From assembly GCF_009669325.1 (NCBI RefSeq), contig NZ_SZWE01000001.1:248402-312401 (forward strand): 64,000 nt of DNA, in the 5' to 3' direction. The stretch is from Roseovarius bejariae (GTDB taxonomy: Bacteria > Pseudomonadota > Alphaproteobacteria > Rhodobacterales > Rhodobacteraceae). Positions within the stretch are counted from its first letter, which is position 1, and each line of letters begins with the position of its first letter. The position numbers were made by a program, and so were the translations under genes. The notes beneath the pieces were generated by a model. It had not been told where the DNA came from and did no database searches. It saw only the letters and a program-made list of their open reading frames with translations. Shown piece after piece: positions 25,535 through 35,856 of this stretch.

Positions 25535-26632
25535 GTGTCCATTTGGAAACAACTCTTGATCCTGTGCCTCATGGCCGCCACCGGGTATGGGGCATACGAA
25601 GGGTATCTGCGCTACACGGCCAATGAAGACGCCTCCATTGACGATCAATCCAAACCCACCCGAGCCGCCACAGTCGAGGTGGCCAGTGTCGAAATGCGCA
25701 CCCTAAGCCAAACGGTCGAGGCCGTGGGCACCAGCCGCGCCAAGCAATCGGTTGAAATCGTTCCCGAAACCGATGGGCGTATCGTTGAGCTGGCAATCAC
25801 CCCCGGGGCACGCGCCGCCAAGGGGGCGGTTCTTGTCCGCTTGGATGATACAATCGCCCGCGCCGATCTGGTCGAGGCCGAGGCACGTCTGACCGAACGC
25901 GAACAGGCCCTCTCGCGCATCACCCAGTTGCGTCGGACAAATGCGGTTTCCGTTGCGACCCTCGAAGAGGCAACCGCACGCCTTGCAGAGGCCCGCGCAC
26001 AGCTTGATCGCGCCCGGCAAAGGTTGGCAGAGCGCACCATTCTTGCGCCTTTTGACGGAGTCGTTGGCCTTGCAGAGGTTGATGAGGGCGCTCGCGTCAG
26101 CGCAGGAACGGTGATTACAAGGCTTGATGACCTGTCCGAGGTCGAGGTTGAATTCGCCCTTCCCGAAACCCTGTTTGCCCAGATCGAAACCGGCCAAACG
26201 GTCACCGCCCGAAGCGCCGCCTTTCCCGGCCAGAGTTTCAATGGCCGGATCGCGGCCGTGGACAGCCGGATTGATCCGGTCAGCCGTGCCTTTCGCGCAC
26301 GAGCCGTGATCCCCAACCCGGATGGCACTCTGCCTTCAGGCATGTTCATGTCGCTGGACCTGACGATTTCTCAGGCCGAGCATCTCGTCGTGCCGGAAGA
26401 GGCAATCATCTTTCAGGCGGCCCAAACCTACGTCTTCGGCCTTGACGGGGACACGGCGCATCGCATTGGCGTGAAAACCGGCGCGCGGCGCGACGGCATG
26501 GTGGCTGTTCTCGACGGGCTTGAGGCAGGCACACAGGTCGTGGTGCGTGGATTGCACCGGGTGCGTGATGGCGGCAAGGTCAAGGTTTTGAAAGATGAAG
26601 ACCGCAACGCGCAAGACGAGCAAGGCTCATGA
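25535..26632 (+). CDS. RND efflux periplasmic adaptor (membrane fusion protein)
   Basis: A 365-residue adaptor. It begins with a membrane anchor (IWKQLLILCLMAATGYGAY), then a lipoyl half (VEIVPETDGRIVELAITPGARAAKGAVLVRLDD), an alpha-hairpin (residues about 115-170), the second lipoyl half (RTILAPFDGVVGLAEVDEGARVSAG), a beta-barrel, and a membrane-proximal domain ending in GLHRVRDGGKVKVL. The GTG at 25535 with GGAGAGG upstream is preferred to the ATG at 25454, which would put a cysteine-rich leader before the anchor. Its stop overlaps the permease start (ATGA). It links the inner-membrane pump to an outer-membrane channel, which is not encoded here. Confidence 0.9.
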   Translation: MSIWKQLLILCLMAATGYGAYEGYLRYTANEDASIDDQSKPTRAATVEVASVEMRTLSQTVEAVGTSRAKQSVEIVPETDGRIVELAITPGARAAKGAVLVRLDDTIARADLVEAEARLTEREQALSRITQLRRTNAVSVATLEEATARLAEARAQLDRARQRLAERTILAPFDGVVGLAEVDEGARVSAGTVITRLDDLSEVEVEFALPETLFAQIETGQTVTARSAAFPGQSFNGRIAAVDSRIDPVSRAFRARAVIPNPDGTLPSGMFMSLDLTISQAEHLVVPEEAIIFQAAQTYVFGLDGDTAHRIGVKTGARRDGMVAVLDGLEAGTQVVVRGLHRVRDGGKVKVLKDEDRNAQDEQGS

Positions 26633-29600
26633 CGCTGTCGGATATTTCCGTCCGGCGCCCGGTTCTCGCTGCCGTTGCCAGCCTCTTGTTGATCGTCTTT
26701 GGCGTGGCAGGCCTGCGCGATATTCCCGTCCGTGAACTGCCGGACGTGGACAACGCCGTCGTAACCGTGACAACCAACTACCGTGGCGCCGCCCCAGAGG
26801 TGATCGATACCGACATCACCGAAACAGTGGAAGGCGCCGTGGCCTCGATCTCCGGTATCCGCTCCATAAGTTCCGAAAGCCGTCAGGGCCGCTCCCGCGT
26901 CACCATCGAGTTCGAGGCGGGTCAGGATGTCGATGTCGCCGCGAATGACGTGCGCGATGCCGTGGGACGGGTGCGCGACGATCTGCCGGAAGAGGCCGAA
27001 GCCCCCGAGGTCGAGAAAAGCGATGCCGATGCCGACCCGGTGATGCGCCTGGCCGTCACCTCCGACCGGATGACCACCGCCGAAATTACCGATTACATCG
27101 ACCGTTTCATCGTTGACCGTCTGGCGACTCTGGATGGCGTGGCCAATCTGCGGATTTACGGCGACCGGGCTTTCGCCGTCCGCATCTGGCTGGACCGGCG
27201 CGCATTGGCCGCCCGCAAACTGACCGTGGCGGATGTCGAAAGCGCGCTCTTGCGCAACAACGTCGAACTGCCCGCCGGTGAGGTCCAGTCAAAAGACCGA
27301 CAGCTTTCCGTGCGTCTCAACAGCCGCCTGCAAAGCGTCGAGGATTTCCGCGAGGTGGTGCTGGATCGTGTCGCAGGCTACCCCGTTCGTCTTGACGATG
27401 TGGCACGGGTGGAACCGGGCGTGGCCGACGATTCCACCATTGCCCGCAGCGACGGGCGCGATGCCATCGGAATCGCCGTGCAACGCCAAAGCCAGTCGAA
27501 CACCCTGCAAATCTCCAACGCCGTGCGCGCCGAGATCGACAGGCTCCGCCCCACCCTGCCCGAAGGTATGGAGATCATCATCGGGTCGGACGATGCTCTT
27601 TTTGTCGGGGCCTCCATCCGCGAGGTGGCGCAGGCGCTCGGTATATCGCTTGTCCTCGTGGTCATGGTGATCCTCGTCTTCCTGCGCTCGTTCCGCGCCA
27701 CGCTAATCCCCGCGATTACCATCCCGGTGTCGCTGATCGGGGCCTTTGTCCTGATCGGCGCATGGGGATTTTCGCTCAACACCCTGACGCTTCTGGCGCT
27801 GCTGCTGGCCATCGGGCTGGTGGTGGATGATGCCATCGTCGTTCTGGAGAACATCCAACGCCGGATCGAGAACGGTGAAACGCCCCTCGTGGCCGCCATG
27901 AAAGGGGCCCGGCAGGTCACCTTTGCCGTGCTGGCCACCTCCGTTACCCTGATCTCGGTTTTCGTGCCGCTTTCCTTCATGCCCGGACAGGTGGGCCGGC
28001 TTTTCATCGAATTCGGCTGGGTCATGGCCGGAACCGTGGCCATTTCCACCTTCGTGGCGCTGACCGCTTGTCCCGCCCTCGCCTCGAAGGTGCTGCGCCG
28101 GGGCACGGCCCCTGCCCCACAGGATGCCCAAGCCCCGCGTGGCTTTGTTCAGAAGGCCTATGCCACCCTTCTTACCCGGGCCTTGCAGATGCCCTTGGTG
28201 GTAATCGCCGTGGCCCTCACGATCACCGGAGGGGCGGCGTTCTTCTACGACGGCCTACCCCGTGAACTGGCCCCGCGCGAAGATCGTGGCGTGGGGTTCG
28301 TCCCGCTCACCGCGCCACAAGGCAGTACCGTGAACTATTCCGACCAAGCCGCGCAACAGGTCGAGGACATCCTCCAACCGATGCGCGACGAAGGCATCAT
28401 CGAAACCGTTTTCACCTTCACCGGCTGGGGCAATCGTGCATGGCGGTCTTTCGTGGTCTTCCGCCTTGCCCCGTGGGAGGACCGCACCACCCCGATCAGC
28501 GAAGTCGTCAGCCGCATTGCCCCCCAAATGGGGCAGGTCACCATCGCCCGCGGCTTCCCCGTCACCCCCGCCGGGCTGGGTCTGCGTGGCAATTCCACCC
28601 CGGTGCGCATCGTCGTGGGCGGGCCGGACTTCGATAGTGTCAAAGAATGGGCCACCGCCTTGCTGGAGCATGCCGAGACCATCGATGGCGTGGTCAACCC
28701 CGAGATCAACTTCGAACAGAACCTGCCCCAGATCGACGTGCGGATCGACCGCGAACGTGCCGACGACCTGGGCATTTCCGCCGATGTGATCGCCAATACC
28801 CTGCAAACCATGCTGGCCTCGCGACAGGTCACCACCTTCGTCAGCCGGGGCCGCGAATATCCCGTCATCGCCCAGGCTCAGGAGGACGACCGCCGCACAC
28901 CCTCTGACATCGACAACATTTTCGTCCGCTCCGGCGACGGCGAAAGCCTCGTACCGCTCGGTGCGCTTGTCAGCATCGAGGAAAATGCCGCCGCGCCATC
29001 ACTGCGCCGGTTTGACAGGCTGCCCTCCATCCGGCTTTCGGCCGCACTCGCCCCAGGGGCCGACCTTGGCTCGGTGCTTGGCCAACTCGAACAGGCCGCC
29101 TCCGAGATCCTGCCCGCCGAGGCCAAGCTTGGTTACGAAGGTCAATCGCGCACCTTCAAGGATACCGCCTCGGGCGCCAATCTGGTTTTTGCTATATCCC
29201 TGCTGATTGTCTTTCTGGTCCTTGCCGCCCAGTTCGAAAGTTTCATCCACCCGCTGACCATCCTTCTGACTGTCCCTGTCGGGGTGGCCGGGGCGATCTA
29301 TGCCATGGCGCTCGGCGGTCTGTCCCTCAATGTCTACAGCCAGATCGGGATCATCCTGTTGATCGGTCTGGTGGCCAAGAATGGCATTCTGATCGTCGAA
29401 TTCGCCAACCAGTTGCGCGACGAGGGAAAATCGGTGCGCGCGGCGGTCATCACCGCCGCCACCTTGCGCTTGCGCCCGATCCTGATGACCGTCCTCTCCA
29501 CTGTTCTCGGTGCCCTGCCCCTTGTTCTCGCCACCGGCGCAGGTGCCGAAAGCCGGAATGCCATTGGAACGGTGATCATCGCCGGGCTGGCGCTTTCAGC

Positions 29601-29712
29601 CCTTCTGATGCTGGTAGTCACGCCCGTTCTGTACGATCTGATGGCGCGCTTCACCCGGCCACGAGGAGCCGTTGAGCGCGCGCTTGAACGGGAACTGCGC
29701 AACGCCCCCTGA
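26629..29712 (+). CDS. RND-family efflux permease (HAE-1-like)
   Basis: A 1027-residue inner-membrane proton antiporter of normal size. The first helix follows the family opening MTLSDISVRRPVLAAV. TM4 carries the proton-relay pair in GLVVDDAIVVLENIQRRIE, and the second half repeats the plan (ISLLIVFLVLAAQFESFIHPLTILL, GLVAKNGILIVEFANQLRD, LRPILMTVLSTVLGALPL). Two large periplasmic domains lie between TM1-2 and TM7-8. Together with the preceding adaptor it exports hydrophobic or amphiphilic compounds, with the substrate unknown. The start overlaps the adaptor's stop, and the downstream gene begins 107 bases after its stop. Confidence 0.94.
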   Translation: MTLSDISVRRPVLAAVASLLLIVFGVAGLRDIPVRELPDVDNAVVTVTTNYRGAAPEVIDTDITETVEGAVASISGIRSISSESRQGRSRVTIEFEAGQDVDVAANDVRDAVGRVRDDLPEEAEAPEVEKSDADADPVMRLAVTSDRMTTAEITDYIDRFIVDRLATLDGVANLRIYGDRAFAVRIWLDRRALAARKLTVADVESALLRNNVELPAGEVQSKDRQLSVRLNSRLQSVEDFREVVLDRVAGYPVRLDDVARVEPGVADDSTIARSDGRDAIGIAVQRQSQSNTLQISNAVRAEIDRLRPTLPEGMEIIIGSDDALFVGASIREVAQALGISLVLVVMVILVFLRSFRATLIPAITIPVSLIGAFVLIGAWGFSLNTLTLLALLLAIGLVVDDAIVVLENIQRRIENGETPLVAAMKGARQVTFAVLATSVTLISVFVPLSFMPGQVGRLFIEFGWVMAGTVAISTFVALTACPALASKVLRRGTAPAPQDAQAPRGFVQKAYATLLTRALQMPLVVIAVALTITGGAAFFYDGLPRELAPREDRGVGFVPLTAPQGSTVNYSDQAAQQVEDILQPMRDEGIIETVFTFTGWGNRAWRSFVVFRLAPWEDRTTPISEVVSRIAPQMGQVTIARGFPVTPAGLGLRGNSTPVRIVVGGPDFDSVKEWATALLEHAETIDGVVNPEINFEQNLPQIDVRIDRERADDLGISADVIANTLQTMLASRQVTTFVSRGREYPVIAQAQEDDRRTPSDIDNIFVRSGDGESLVPLGALVSIEENAAAPSLRRFDRLPSIRLSAALAPGADLGSVLGQLEQAASEILPAEAKLGYEGQSRTFKDTASGANLVFAISLLIVFLVLAAQFESFIHPLTILLTVPVGVAGAIYAMALGGLSLNVYSQIGIILLIGLVAKNGILIVEFANQLRDEGKSVRAAVITAATLRLRPILMTVLSTVLGALPLVLATGAGAESRNAIGTVIIAGLALSALLMLVVTPVLYDLMARFTRPRGAVERALERELRNAP

Positions 29713-29818
29713 CCATGTCGGAAAAATCTTGCTTATCGGCAATGTGATCCCCTCTGACATGGTATTCCCTGTACGGGCGTGGGAAGAAGGCCCAAACTGC
29801 ATCACGGAGCTGCCTGAC

Positions 29819-31621
29819 GTGAAAGATTCGCCGCACATACGCCTTTGTGCAATGGCCCTGCTGATCGGCCTTCTGGCCTTGCCGATGGGCGCAGGGGCCA
29901 CCGAAGTGCGCCTGACTGCCCCCGGGGCAGGCGACAGCCTGACAGAGAGGCTGCGTGCGGGCTCCCTGACACTGGAGACAGCAAAGCGCAAGCGAAGCAC
30001 GCCGCAAGACATTCTTGCCGCCGCCCGCGCCGATTATGCACGACTGATTGGCGTGCTTTTCGAGGCGGGCCGTTACGGCCCTATCGTCCAGATTAATGTA
30101 GACGGACGCGAAGCCGCCGCCATTCCCCCGCTCGAAGCCCCGGCCCGGATCGAGCGTATCCAGATCAGCGTCGATCCCGGCCCCGCCTTCCTGTTCGACC
30201 GGGCCGAGGTCACCCCGCTTGCCCCCGGCACAGAATTGCCTGCCGGATTTCGCCGTGGGGCCCTCGCCCGCGCCGATACCATCCGTGACGCCACCACGGC
30301 AGGCATCGACGGTTGGCGCGCGACGGGCCATGCCAAGGCCGAGGTGCGGGATCAATCCATCACCGCGGACCATGCCCAACAAGCCCTAGATGCCCGGATC
30401 ACCCTGTCACCCGGCCCGCGCCTGCGCTTCGGATCTCTGATCCCCAAAGGGGAAAGCCGCGTGCGCCCCGAACGCATTCGCCAGATCGCGGGCCTGCCCG
30501 AGGGCGACACCTTCGACCCCGAAGAGGTCGAGCGCGCGGCAACACGCCTGCGCCGCACCGGCACCTTCCAATCCGTCGCCATGCAAGAGGCCGAAACCCC
30601 CGCCCCCGACGGCACACTGGACATCAACGCCCGGATCGTCGATGCCAAACCGCGCCGTATCGGCTTTGGGGCCGAGCTTTCATCGCTTGAAGGGCTGACG
30701 CTCTCGGGGTTCTGGCTGCACCGCAACCTACTGGGCGGGGCCGAACGCCTGCGCATCGATGCCGAGGTGGGCGGGATCGGCGGGGACTCGGGCGGTATGG
30801 ATTACCTTCTCAAGACCCGCTTCGAACGCCCGGCGACGTTCACCCCCGATACCTCGCTTTATATCGAAGGCGAACTCGCCGAGGAAGACGAGCCCGACTA
30901 CCGCGAACGCCGCCTCCGCCTTGGCGCCGGGGTCAGTCATATCTTCTCGGATAGGCTCAAGGGCGAGGCCGGGATTGCCTATCAATACACCGAAATCGAC
31001 GACGACCTCGGCAGCCGGACCATCGAACACCTGCTCTTTCCCACGGCCCTCACATGGGACACCCGCGACGACCCGCTGGATGCGCGCAAGGGAATCTATC
31101 TGGGCGTCGAGGCCACCCCGTTTCAGGGCCTTGATCAAGGCGTCTCCGGCGCCCGGCTCTATACCGACGCCCGAACCTATCTTGGCATTGACGCCAACGA
31201 CACCGTCATTCTCGCCGCCCGGGCGCAAATGGGGTCGGTCACCGGCGCGGGCCTGACCGAGGTGCCCCCTGACATGCTGTTCTTCTCTGGCGGGGCCGGC
31301 ACGGTGCGCGGCCAACCCTATCAATCCCTCGCTGTCGATCTGGGCGGCGGGAACAGGCTTGGGGGGCGGTCCTTCTTCGCCCTTTCGGCTGAGGTGCGCG
31401 CCGATCTCAAAGGCAAGTTTGGCGCAGTGGCTTTTGCCGATACCGGTTTTGTCGGCCAAGACAGCTGGGGAACAGAAAACGGCGACTGGCACAGCGGCGC
31501 GGGCCTTGGCCTGCGCTATGATACCGGGATCGGCCCCATCCGGGTGGACCTTGCCACCCCCTTGGATGATGGCGCCGGGCAGGATTTCGAACTCTACATC
31601 GGCATAGGGCAAGCATTCTGA
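29819..31621 (+). CDS. tamA: TamA-like outer-membrane assembly protein (Omp85 family)
   Basis: A 600-residue Omp85-family protein. GTG 29819 follows an ACGGAGC site and opens a signal peptide (MALLIGLLALPMGAGA). Upstream in-frame starts at 29672 and 29759 would overlap or nearly touch the RND gene and bring no signal peptide to the front. Residues about 65-270 form POTRA domains (GPRLRFGSLIPKGESRVRPERIRQIAGLPEGDTFD). The C-terminal 330 residues form a 16-strand-type barrel with the family's FFSGGAGTVRGQPYQSLAV segment and a final aromatic residue (IGIGQAF). It helps insert outer-membrane and autotransporter proteins with TamB, whose start overlaps its stop (TGATG). Confidence 0.9.
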   Translation: MKDSPHIRLCAMALLIGLLALPMGAGATEVRLTAPGAGDSLTERLRAGSLTLETAKRKRSTPQDILAAARADYARLIGVLFEAGRYGPIVQINVDGREAAAIPPLEAPARIERIQISVDPGPAFLFDRAEVTPLAPGTELPAGFRRGALARADTIRDATTAGIDGWRATGHAKAEVRDQSITADHAQQALDARITLSPGPRLRFGSLIPKGESRVRPERIRQIAGLPEGDTFDPEEVERAATRLRRTGTFQSVAMQEAETPAPDGTLDINARIVDAKPRRIGFGAELSSLEGLTLSGFWLHRNLLGGAERLRIDAEVGGIGGDSGGMDYLLKTRFERPATFTPDTSLYIEGELAEEDEPDYRERRLRLGAGVSHIFSDRLKGEAGIAYQYTEIDDDLGSRTIEHLLFPTALTWDTRDDPLDARKGIYLGVEATPFQGLDQGVSGARLYTDARTYLGIDANDTVILAARAQMGSVTGAGLTEVPPDMLFFSGGAGTVRGQPYQSLAVDLGGGNRLGGRSFFALSAEVRADLKGKFGAVAFADTGFVGQDSWGTENGDWHSGAGLGLRYDTGIGPIRVDLATPLDDGAGQDFELYIGIGQAF

Positions 31622-34600
31622 TGCGTCATGTTATCATCCTGATAATTGCCTTCGTCTGTCTGGCTCTGCCCGCCACGGCACAAGAGGACGACCGTGGACT
31701 GATCGTCGGTTTTCTCGAAGACAACCTTTCAGATGCGAGCCGCGAGGTACGGATTGAAGGGTTCCAAGGCGCCCTTTCATCACAGGCGACACTGGACCAC
31801 CTGACCGTCGCCGATGATGACGGCATCTGGTTTGAGCTCGAAAACGCCGAACTTGACTGGACCCGAAGCGCGCTTTTGCGGGGGCGTCTTGCGATTGACA
31901 AGCTGACCGCCAAGACAATCACCCTGCACCGCTTGCCCGGTGGTCAGGGCCTCGGCCCTGAAGACACCGAAGCACGCGAATTCAACCTGCCCGACCTGCC
32001 GGTCTCTATCAGTATCGGCACACTTGGCTTGGAAACTCTGTTCCTCGGGGCCCCGGTTCTTGGGGAGGCGGCCGAGTTCAGTATCAACGGCTCCATGTCC
32101 CTGGACCAAGGTGAAGGCAAGGCAGACTTGGCCGTGACCCGGCTCGACCATCCCGCCGAACTGACCCTCGATGCGGAATTCGATAACACAAGTCGCATCC
32201 TCGCCCTCGACCTCCAACTCAACGAAGCCGAAAACGGCCTGCTTTCCCGGTTGATCGGCCTTCCTGATGAGCCAGCAATCGCCTTCACAGTCGCGGGCAG
32301 CGGCCCACTCGACGACTATCGCGCCGAGTTGAGCCTCGCCTCGGACGGGGCCGACCGCTTCAGCGGCACGATCACCACCAAACGACAGGCCGAGGACGCC
32401 CCCCGCAGCTTTGCTGCGGATTTGTCCGGCGACTTGCGGCCTCTATTCCAACCGGACCTCCGCCCCTTTTTCGGGGCGAACACGGCCCTTGACCTTCGCG
32501 CAACCCGCACCGATGACGGCGCGCTGTCGATCTCGGAATTCCGGGCTAAAAGCGCGGCCATGGACCTGCGGGGCGAGGCCCGCATCGCCGCCGATGGCTG
32601 GCCCGAACGGTTTGCCATCGAAGGCCGGATCGGTAGCGGCGACGGCCCCACCCGCCTGCCCGTTTCCGGGCCTCCGACCCAGATTCAAAGCGCCCGGATC
32701 ATTGCCGACTACGATCAGGCGAAAGGTGAGACATGGCAGGCCGATGTCTCCGTGGAGCGCCTCGAAAACGGTCCTCTCGCCATTGGCCGAACCCAGATGA
32801 CGGCACGGGGTACATTACGCCGCGAGGCCCCCGCGGCCTTTGAGGCCGACCTCACCGCCAACCTTGCGGGCCTTAGCCACAAGGATCCGGCGCTTGCCCG
32901 CGCCCTTGGCACCTCGGCCACGGCCAAGGCGCGCCTGTCCTGGCGCGAGGGGAAACCACTCTCCATCCTTGGCCTATCCGCCGTGTCCGGTGACATGCGC
33001 CTCAATGGCGCGGGCCTGTTGGGCGGTGTCGAGGGGCTACCGCTCTCGGCCACCCTGCACCTCGACGCGCCCGGGCTTGAGCGGTTCGCCCCGCTGGCAA
33101 ATCTGCCTCTCAGCGGGGCCGCCCGGCTAAATGTTACCGGCAATACCGACCTGCTTACCGGGGCCTTCGACGGCGCAGTTTTCGCTGAAACCTCGGACCT
33201 CGGCATCGGCAACCCGACGCTCGACCCCCTGATCGCGGGTCAGGGCCACCTGCGCCTGTCCGCCCTGCGTGACAGCAACGGCATCGCAATTGACCGGCTG
33301 GACCTGATCACACCCGAGGCGCAAATCCGCGCCATCGGGCGCTTGAACAGTGCCTCCAGCACCCTGACCCTTGACGCGAGCATCCGGGAGCTGGCCCGCA
33401 CAGACATTCAACTCACCGGCCCGGCGCGCCTCAAGACCGCGGTCGAGTGGCAAAAGGACAGCCCCCTGCGGCTGACCAACCTGCACGCCAATGTCGCGCA
33501 AAGCACGCTTGAGGCCACCGGCACCATTGACCCTGTGAACGAGGCTTTGCCCGTCACCGGCTCGGTTAGAATCGAGGCGCGCGACCTTGGGCAGTTCTCT
33601 CGTCTTGCCGGTCGCCCCCTGCGCGGTGCGGCCTCGCTTACTCTAAAGGGGCAAGGCAGCCTCACGGGGCAAACCTTCGACATCACAGCCGACGGCAACG
33701 CCGAAGGGCTGCGCACTGCCATTGCGCCACTGGACGCACTATTGACAGGTGGCCCCACCAGTTTTTCCGGCCAAATTGCCAAGGCCGACGGCCCGCTTGA
33801 TTTGAGCGCACTCTCTCTCGACACCCCCGGCCTTGCGCTAAGCGCCACGGGCAACGGCCCCGGTTCGCCTATTGACATCAGCACACGGTTGGCCAACCTC
33901 GCACGGTTGGCGCCGGGCTTTGCCGGGCCACTCACAGCCCGCGGCACGGTGCAACTCCTCGAAGACTGGGCACAGCGCCTCTCGGTCACCCTCACCGCCG
34001 ATGGCCCCGGCGGCACCCGCGCCGATATCTCCGGCACCCTGCGGGACTATGGCCAATCCATTGATATTGGCGCCACAGGTTCGCTTCCTCTCGGCCTTGC
34101 CAACACTTTCATCACGCAAGGCGCCATTCAGGGGACAGCCCGCTATGACCTACAAGTCAATGGCCCGCCAAGGCTGGCCTCTCTGTCCGGGCTGGTCACG
34201 ACCGAAGGGGCACGCGCCACCCTGCCCGCCTATGGCGTCGTCATTGAAGGCATAGCTGGCCGCGCCGATCTGGCGTCGGGCCGCGCAAACCTGTCCGTGA
34301 CCGGACGCAGCCGCGCAGGTGGACGCCTGAGCGTCGACGGCCCCGTCTCCCTGACACCCCCGTTCCAAGGGGATCTCACCATCGCGCTCGACAGCCTGCG
34401 AATTGTTGATCCGGACCTCTACAGAACCTCCGCCAGCGGGCGAATGAAACTCACAGGGCCTCTGGCCACGGCCCCGCGCCTCGAAGGTCGGCTGCGTCTG
34501 GATGAGACCAATATCCGTGTTCCAAACAGCAGCCCGGTTAGCACGCAGGTCCTTGACGGGGTCAGCCACATCAACGACAGCCCCGCCGCGCGCCAAACCC

Positions 34601-35343
34601 GCACACGGGCTGGTCTTGGAGCCAAACAGGAGGGCGCCGGGCGCACCACCTCCCTGTCGCTCGATTTGACCATCGACGCCCCCAACCGCATTTTTGTCCG
34701 CGGACGCGGGTTGGATGCCGAACTGGGCGGGCAGCTTCGCCTGCGCGGTACGGCCTCGGACATCACCCCGTCCGGACAGTTCGAACTTATCCGCGGGCGC
34801 TTCGACATCCTCGGCAAACGCCTCACCCTGACCGAGGGCCTTATCACCCTGCGCGGCGCGCTAGACCCGTACTTGCGTTTCGTGGCCGAAACCGACGCTG
34901 GAGAGATCACCGCACAGATCGTCATGGAAGGCTTGGCGAGCGCCCCGGAGGTCCGTTTCACCTCCACGCCGGAGCTACCGCAGGAAGAGGTCATCGCGCG
35001 CCTGATCTTCGGGCGTGGTCTGGACAAGATTTCTGGCTTTCAGGCGGCACAACTGGCCTCGGCCATTGCCACCCTGCGCGGCGGCGGGCCCGGCATACTC
35101 GGCACCTTCCGCTCGGAACTCGGCCTTGATGATCTGGATGTCACCACCACCGACGACGGCGCCACCGAGGTCAGCGCCGGAAGCTATATCTCGGACAACA
35201 TCTATTCCGAGATCACCGCCGACAGCGAAGGCCGACAGCAGATCGAACTGAACCTCGATGTCTCGCGCAATGTCACGGTACGCGGGCGCGCCAGCAATGA
35301 CGGGAATACCGGGCTGGGCGTCTTCTTTGAAAAGGACTACTGA
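31621..35343 (+). CDS. tamB: TamB-like translocation and assembly module protein
   Basis: A 1240-residue protein of typical TamB size. The N-terminus (MRHVIILIIAFVCLALPATAQ) is a signal or membrane anchor. The body is a long run of short amphipathic strands rich in LDL, TGT and GxL patterns that would form the hydrophobic beta-taco groove. The C-terminal 400 residues are the TamB (DUF490) domain: FVRGRGLDAELGGQLRLRGT, GQFELIRGRFDILGKRLTLTEG, SAPEVRFTSTPELPQEEVIARLIFGRGLDKISG, ending in a beta signal (GNTGLGVFFEKDY). It bridges inner and outer membranes and partners TamA; related proteins carry phospholipids. Translation is coupled to tamA. Confidence 0.92.
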   Translation: MRHVIILIIAFVCLALPATAQEDDRGLIVGFLEDNLSDASREVRIEGFQGALSSQATLDHLTVADDDGIWFELENAELDWTRSALLRGRLAIDKLTAKTITLHRLPGGQGLGPEDTEAREFNLPDLPVSISIGTLGLETLFLGAPVLGEAAEFSINGSMSLDQGEGKADLAVTRLDHPAELTLDAEFDNTSRILALDLQLNEAENGLLSRLIGLPDEPAIAFTVAGSGPLDDYRAELSLASDGADRFSGTITTKRQAEDAPRSFAADLSGDLRPLFQPDLRPFFGANTALDLRATRTDDGALSISEFRAKSAAMDLRGEARIAADGWPERFAIEGRIGSGDGPTRLPVSGPPTQIQSARIIADYDQAKGETWQADVSVERLENGPLAIGRTQMTARGTLRREAPAAFEADLTANLAGLSHKDPALARALGTSATAKARLSWREGKPLSILGLSAVSGDMRLNGAGLLGGVEGLPLSATLHLDAPGLERFAPLANLPLSGAARLNVTGNTDLLTGAFDGAVFAETSDLGIGNPTLDPLIAGQGHLRLSALRDSNGIAIDRLDLITPEAQIRAIGRLNSASSTLTLDASIRELARTDIQLTGPARLKTAVEWQKDSPLRLTNLHANVAQSTLEATGTIDPVNEALPVTGSVRIEARDLGQFSRLAGRPLRGAASLTLKGQGSLTGQTFDITADGNAEGLRTAIAPLDALLTGGPTSFSGQIAKADGPLDLSALSLDTPGLALSATGNGPGSPIDISTRLANLARLAPGFAGPLTARGTVQLLEDWAQRLSVTLTADGPGGTRADISGTLRDYGQSIDIGATGSLPLGLANTFITQGAIQGTARYDLQVNGPPRLASLSGLVTTEGARATLPAYGVVIEGIAGRADLASGRANLSVTGRSRAGGRLSVDGPVSLTPPFQGDLTIALDSLRIVDPDLYRTSASGRMKLTGPLATAPRLEGRLRLDETNIRVPNSSPVSTQVLDGVSHINDSPAARQTRTRAGLGAKQEGAGRTTSLSLDLTIDAPNRIFVRGRGLDAELGGQLRLRGTASDITPSGQFELIRGRFDILGKRLTLTEGLITLRGALDPYLRFVAETDAGEITAQIVMEGLASAPEVRFTSTPELPQEEVIARLIFGRGLDKISGFQAAQLASAIATLRGGGPGILGTFRSELGLDDLDVTTTDDGATEVSAGSYISDNIYSEITADSEGRQQIELNLDVSRNVTVRGRASNDGNTGLGVFFEKDY

Positions 35344-35349
35344 CAACGG

Positions 35350-35856
35350 TCAAAGCGGATAACCCTGCGCCCGGATGACCGCCCAAATATCAAGATTCAG
35401 CTGCTTTAGGCGGCCTATGGTCTCATCAATCTGGGAAAGCTGATCTTCGCCCGCAGGCTCCTGTTTACCCATGATGATCTCATCCTTTCGGTCTGCAATC
35501 CTCATCATGATTGTCAGGGGCGTACGGCCTTCAGGATCAAAGGAATAAATGCAATGGTTGTATTTGTTCCGCAGTCGCGATTCCTTGCGAAATCGCTGTG
35601 TCAGGGCGGTCACAGCGCGCCGTTCCTCATCCGGCACACGGGGCAACTTGGATAGCCGATCCACAAGATCAAGACGCGCCGCGGTGGTGTTCAGGGTCAG
35701 GAAGACCACCACCGCAGTTTCCTTGTCCATCCCCGCAAGCCCCGCCATCACGTGAATGAACAGGCTTTCGGTATTCGTCCACGTATAGTTCAGGCGCCCC
35801 ACACGAAGCAGAACTTCGTCCAGCGCACCTGTGTCACTGTTGGAAGGTCTGGGCAT
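35350..35856 (-). CDS. Hypothetical soluble protein co-transcribed with LuxR regulator
   Basis: A 168-residue helical protein without signal or membrane segments. It includes WTNTESLFIHVMAGLAGMDKETAVVVFLTLNTTAARLDLVDRL, a charged basic stretch (RRAVTALTQRFRKESRLRNKYNHCIY) and a C-terminal helix with QLSQIDETIGRLKQLNLDIW. The RN-x-x-NHCIY segment resembles nucleotidyltransferase-associated or AbiV-like small proteins only vaguely, so I give no function. Its start lies inside the end of the upstream LuxR gene (23-base overlap), so the two are translated from one message. It converges on tamB, with 6 bases between the stops. Confidence 0.75.
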   Translation of the reverse strand: MPRPSNSDTGALDEVLLRVGRLNYTWTNTESLFIHVMAGLAGMDKETAVVVFLTLNTTAARLDLVDRLSKLPRVPDEERRAVTALTQRFRKESRLRNKYNHCIYSFDPEGRTPLTIMMRIADRKDEIIMGKQEPAGEDQLSQIDETIGRLKQLNLDIWAVIRAQGYPL

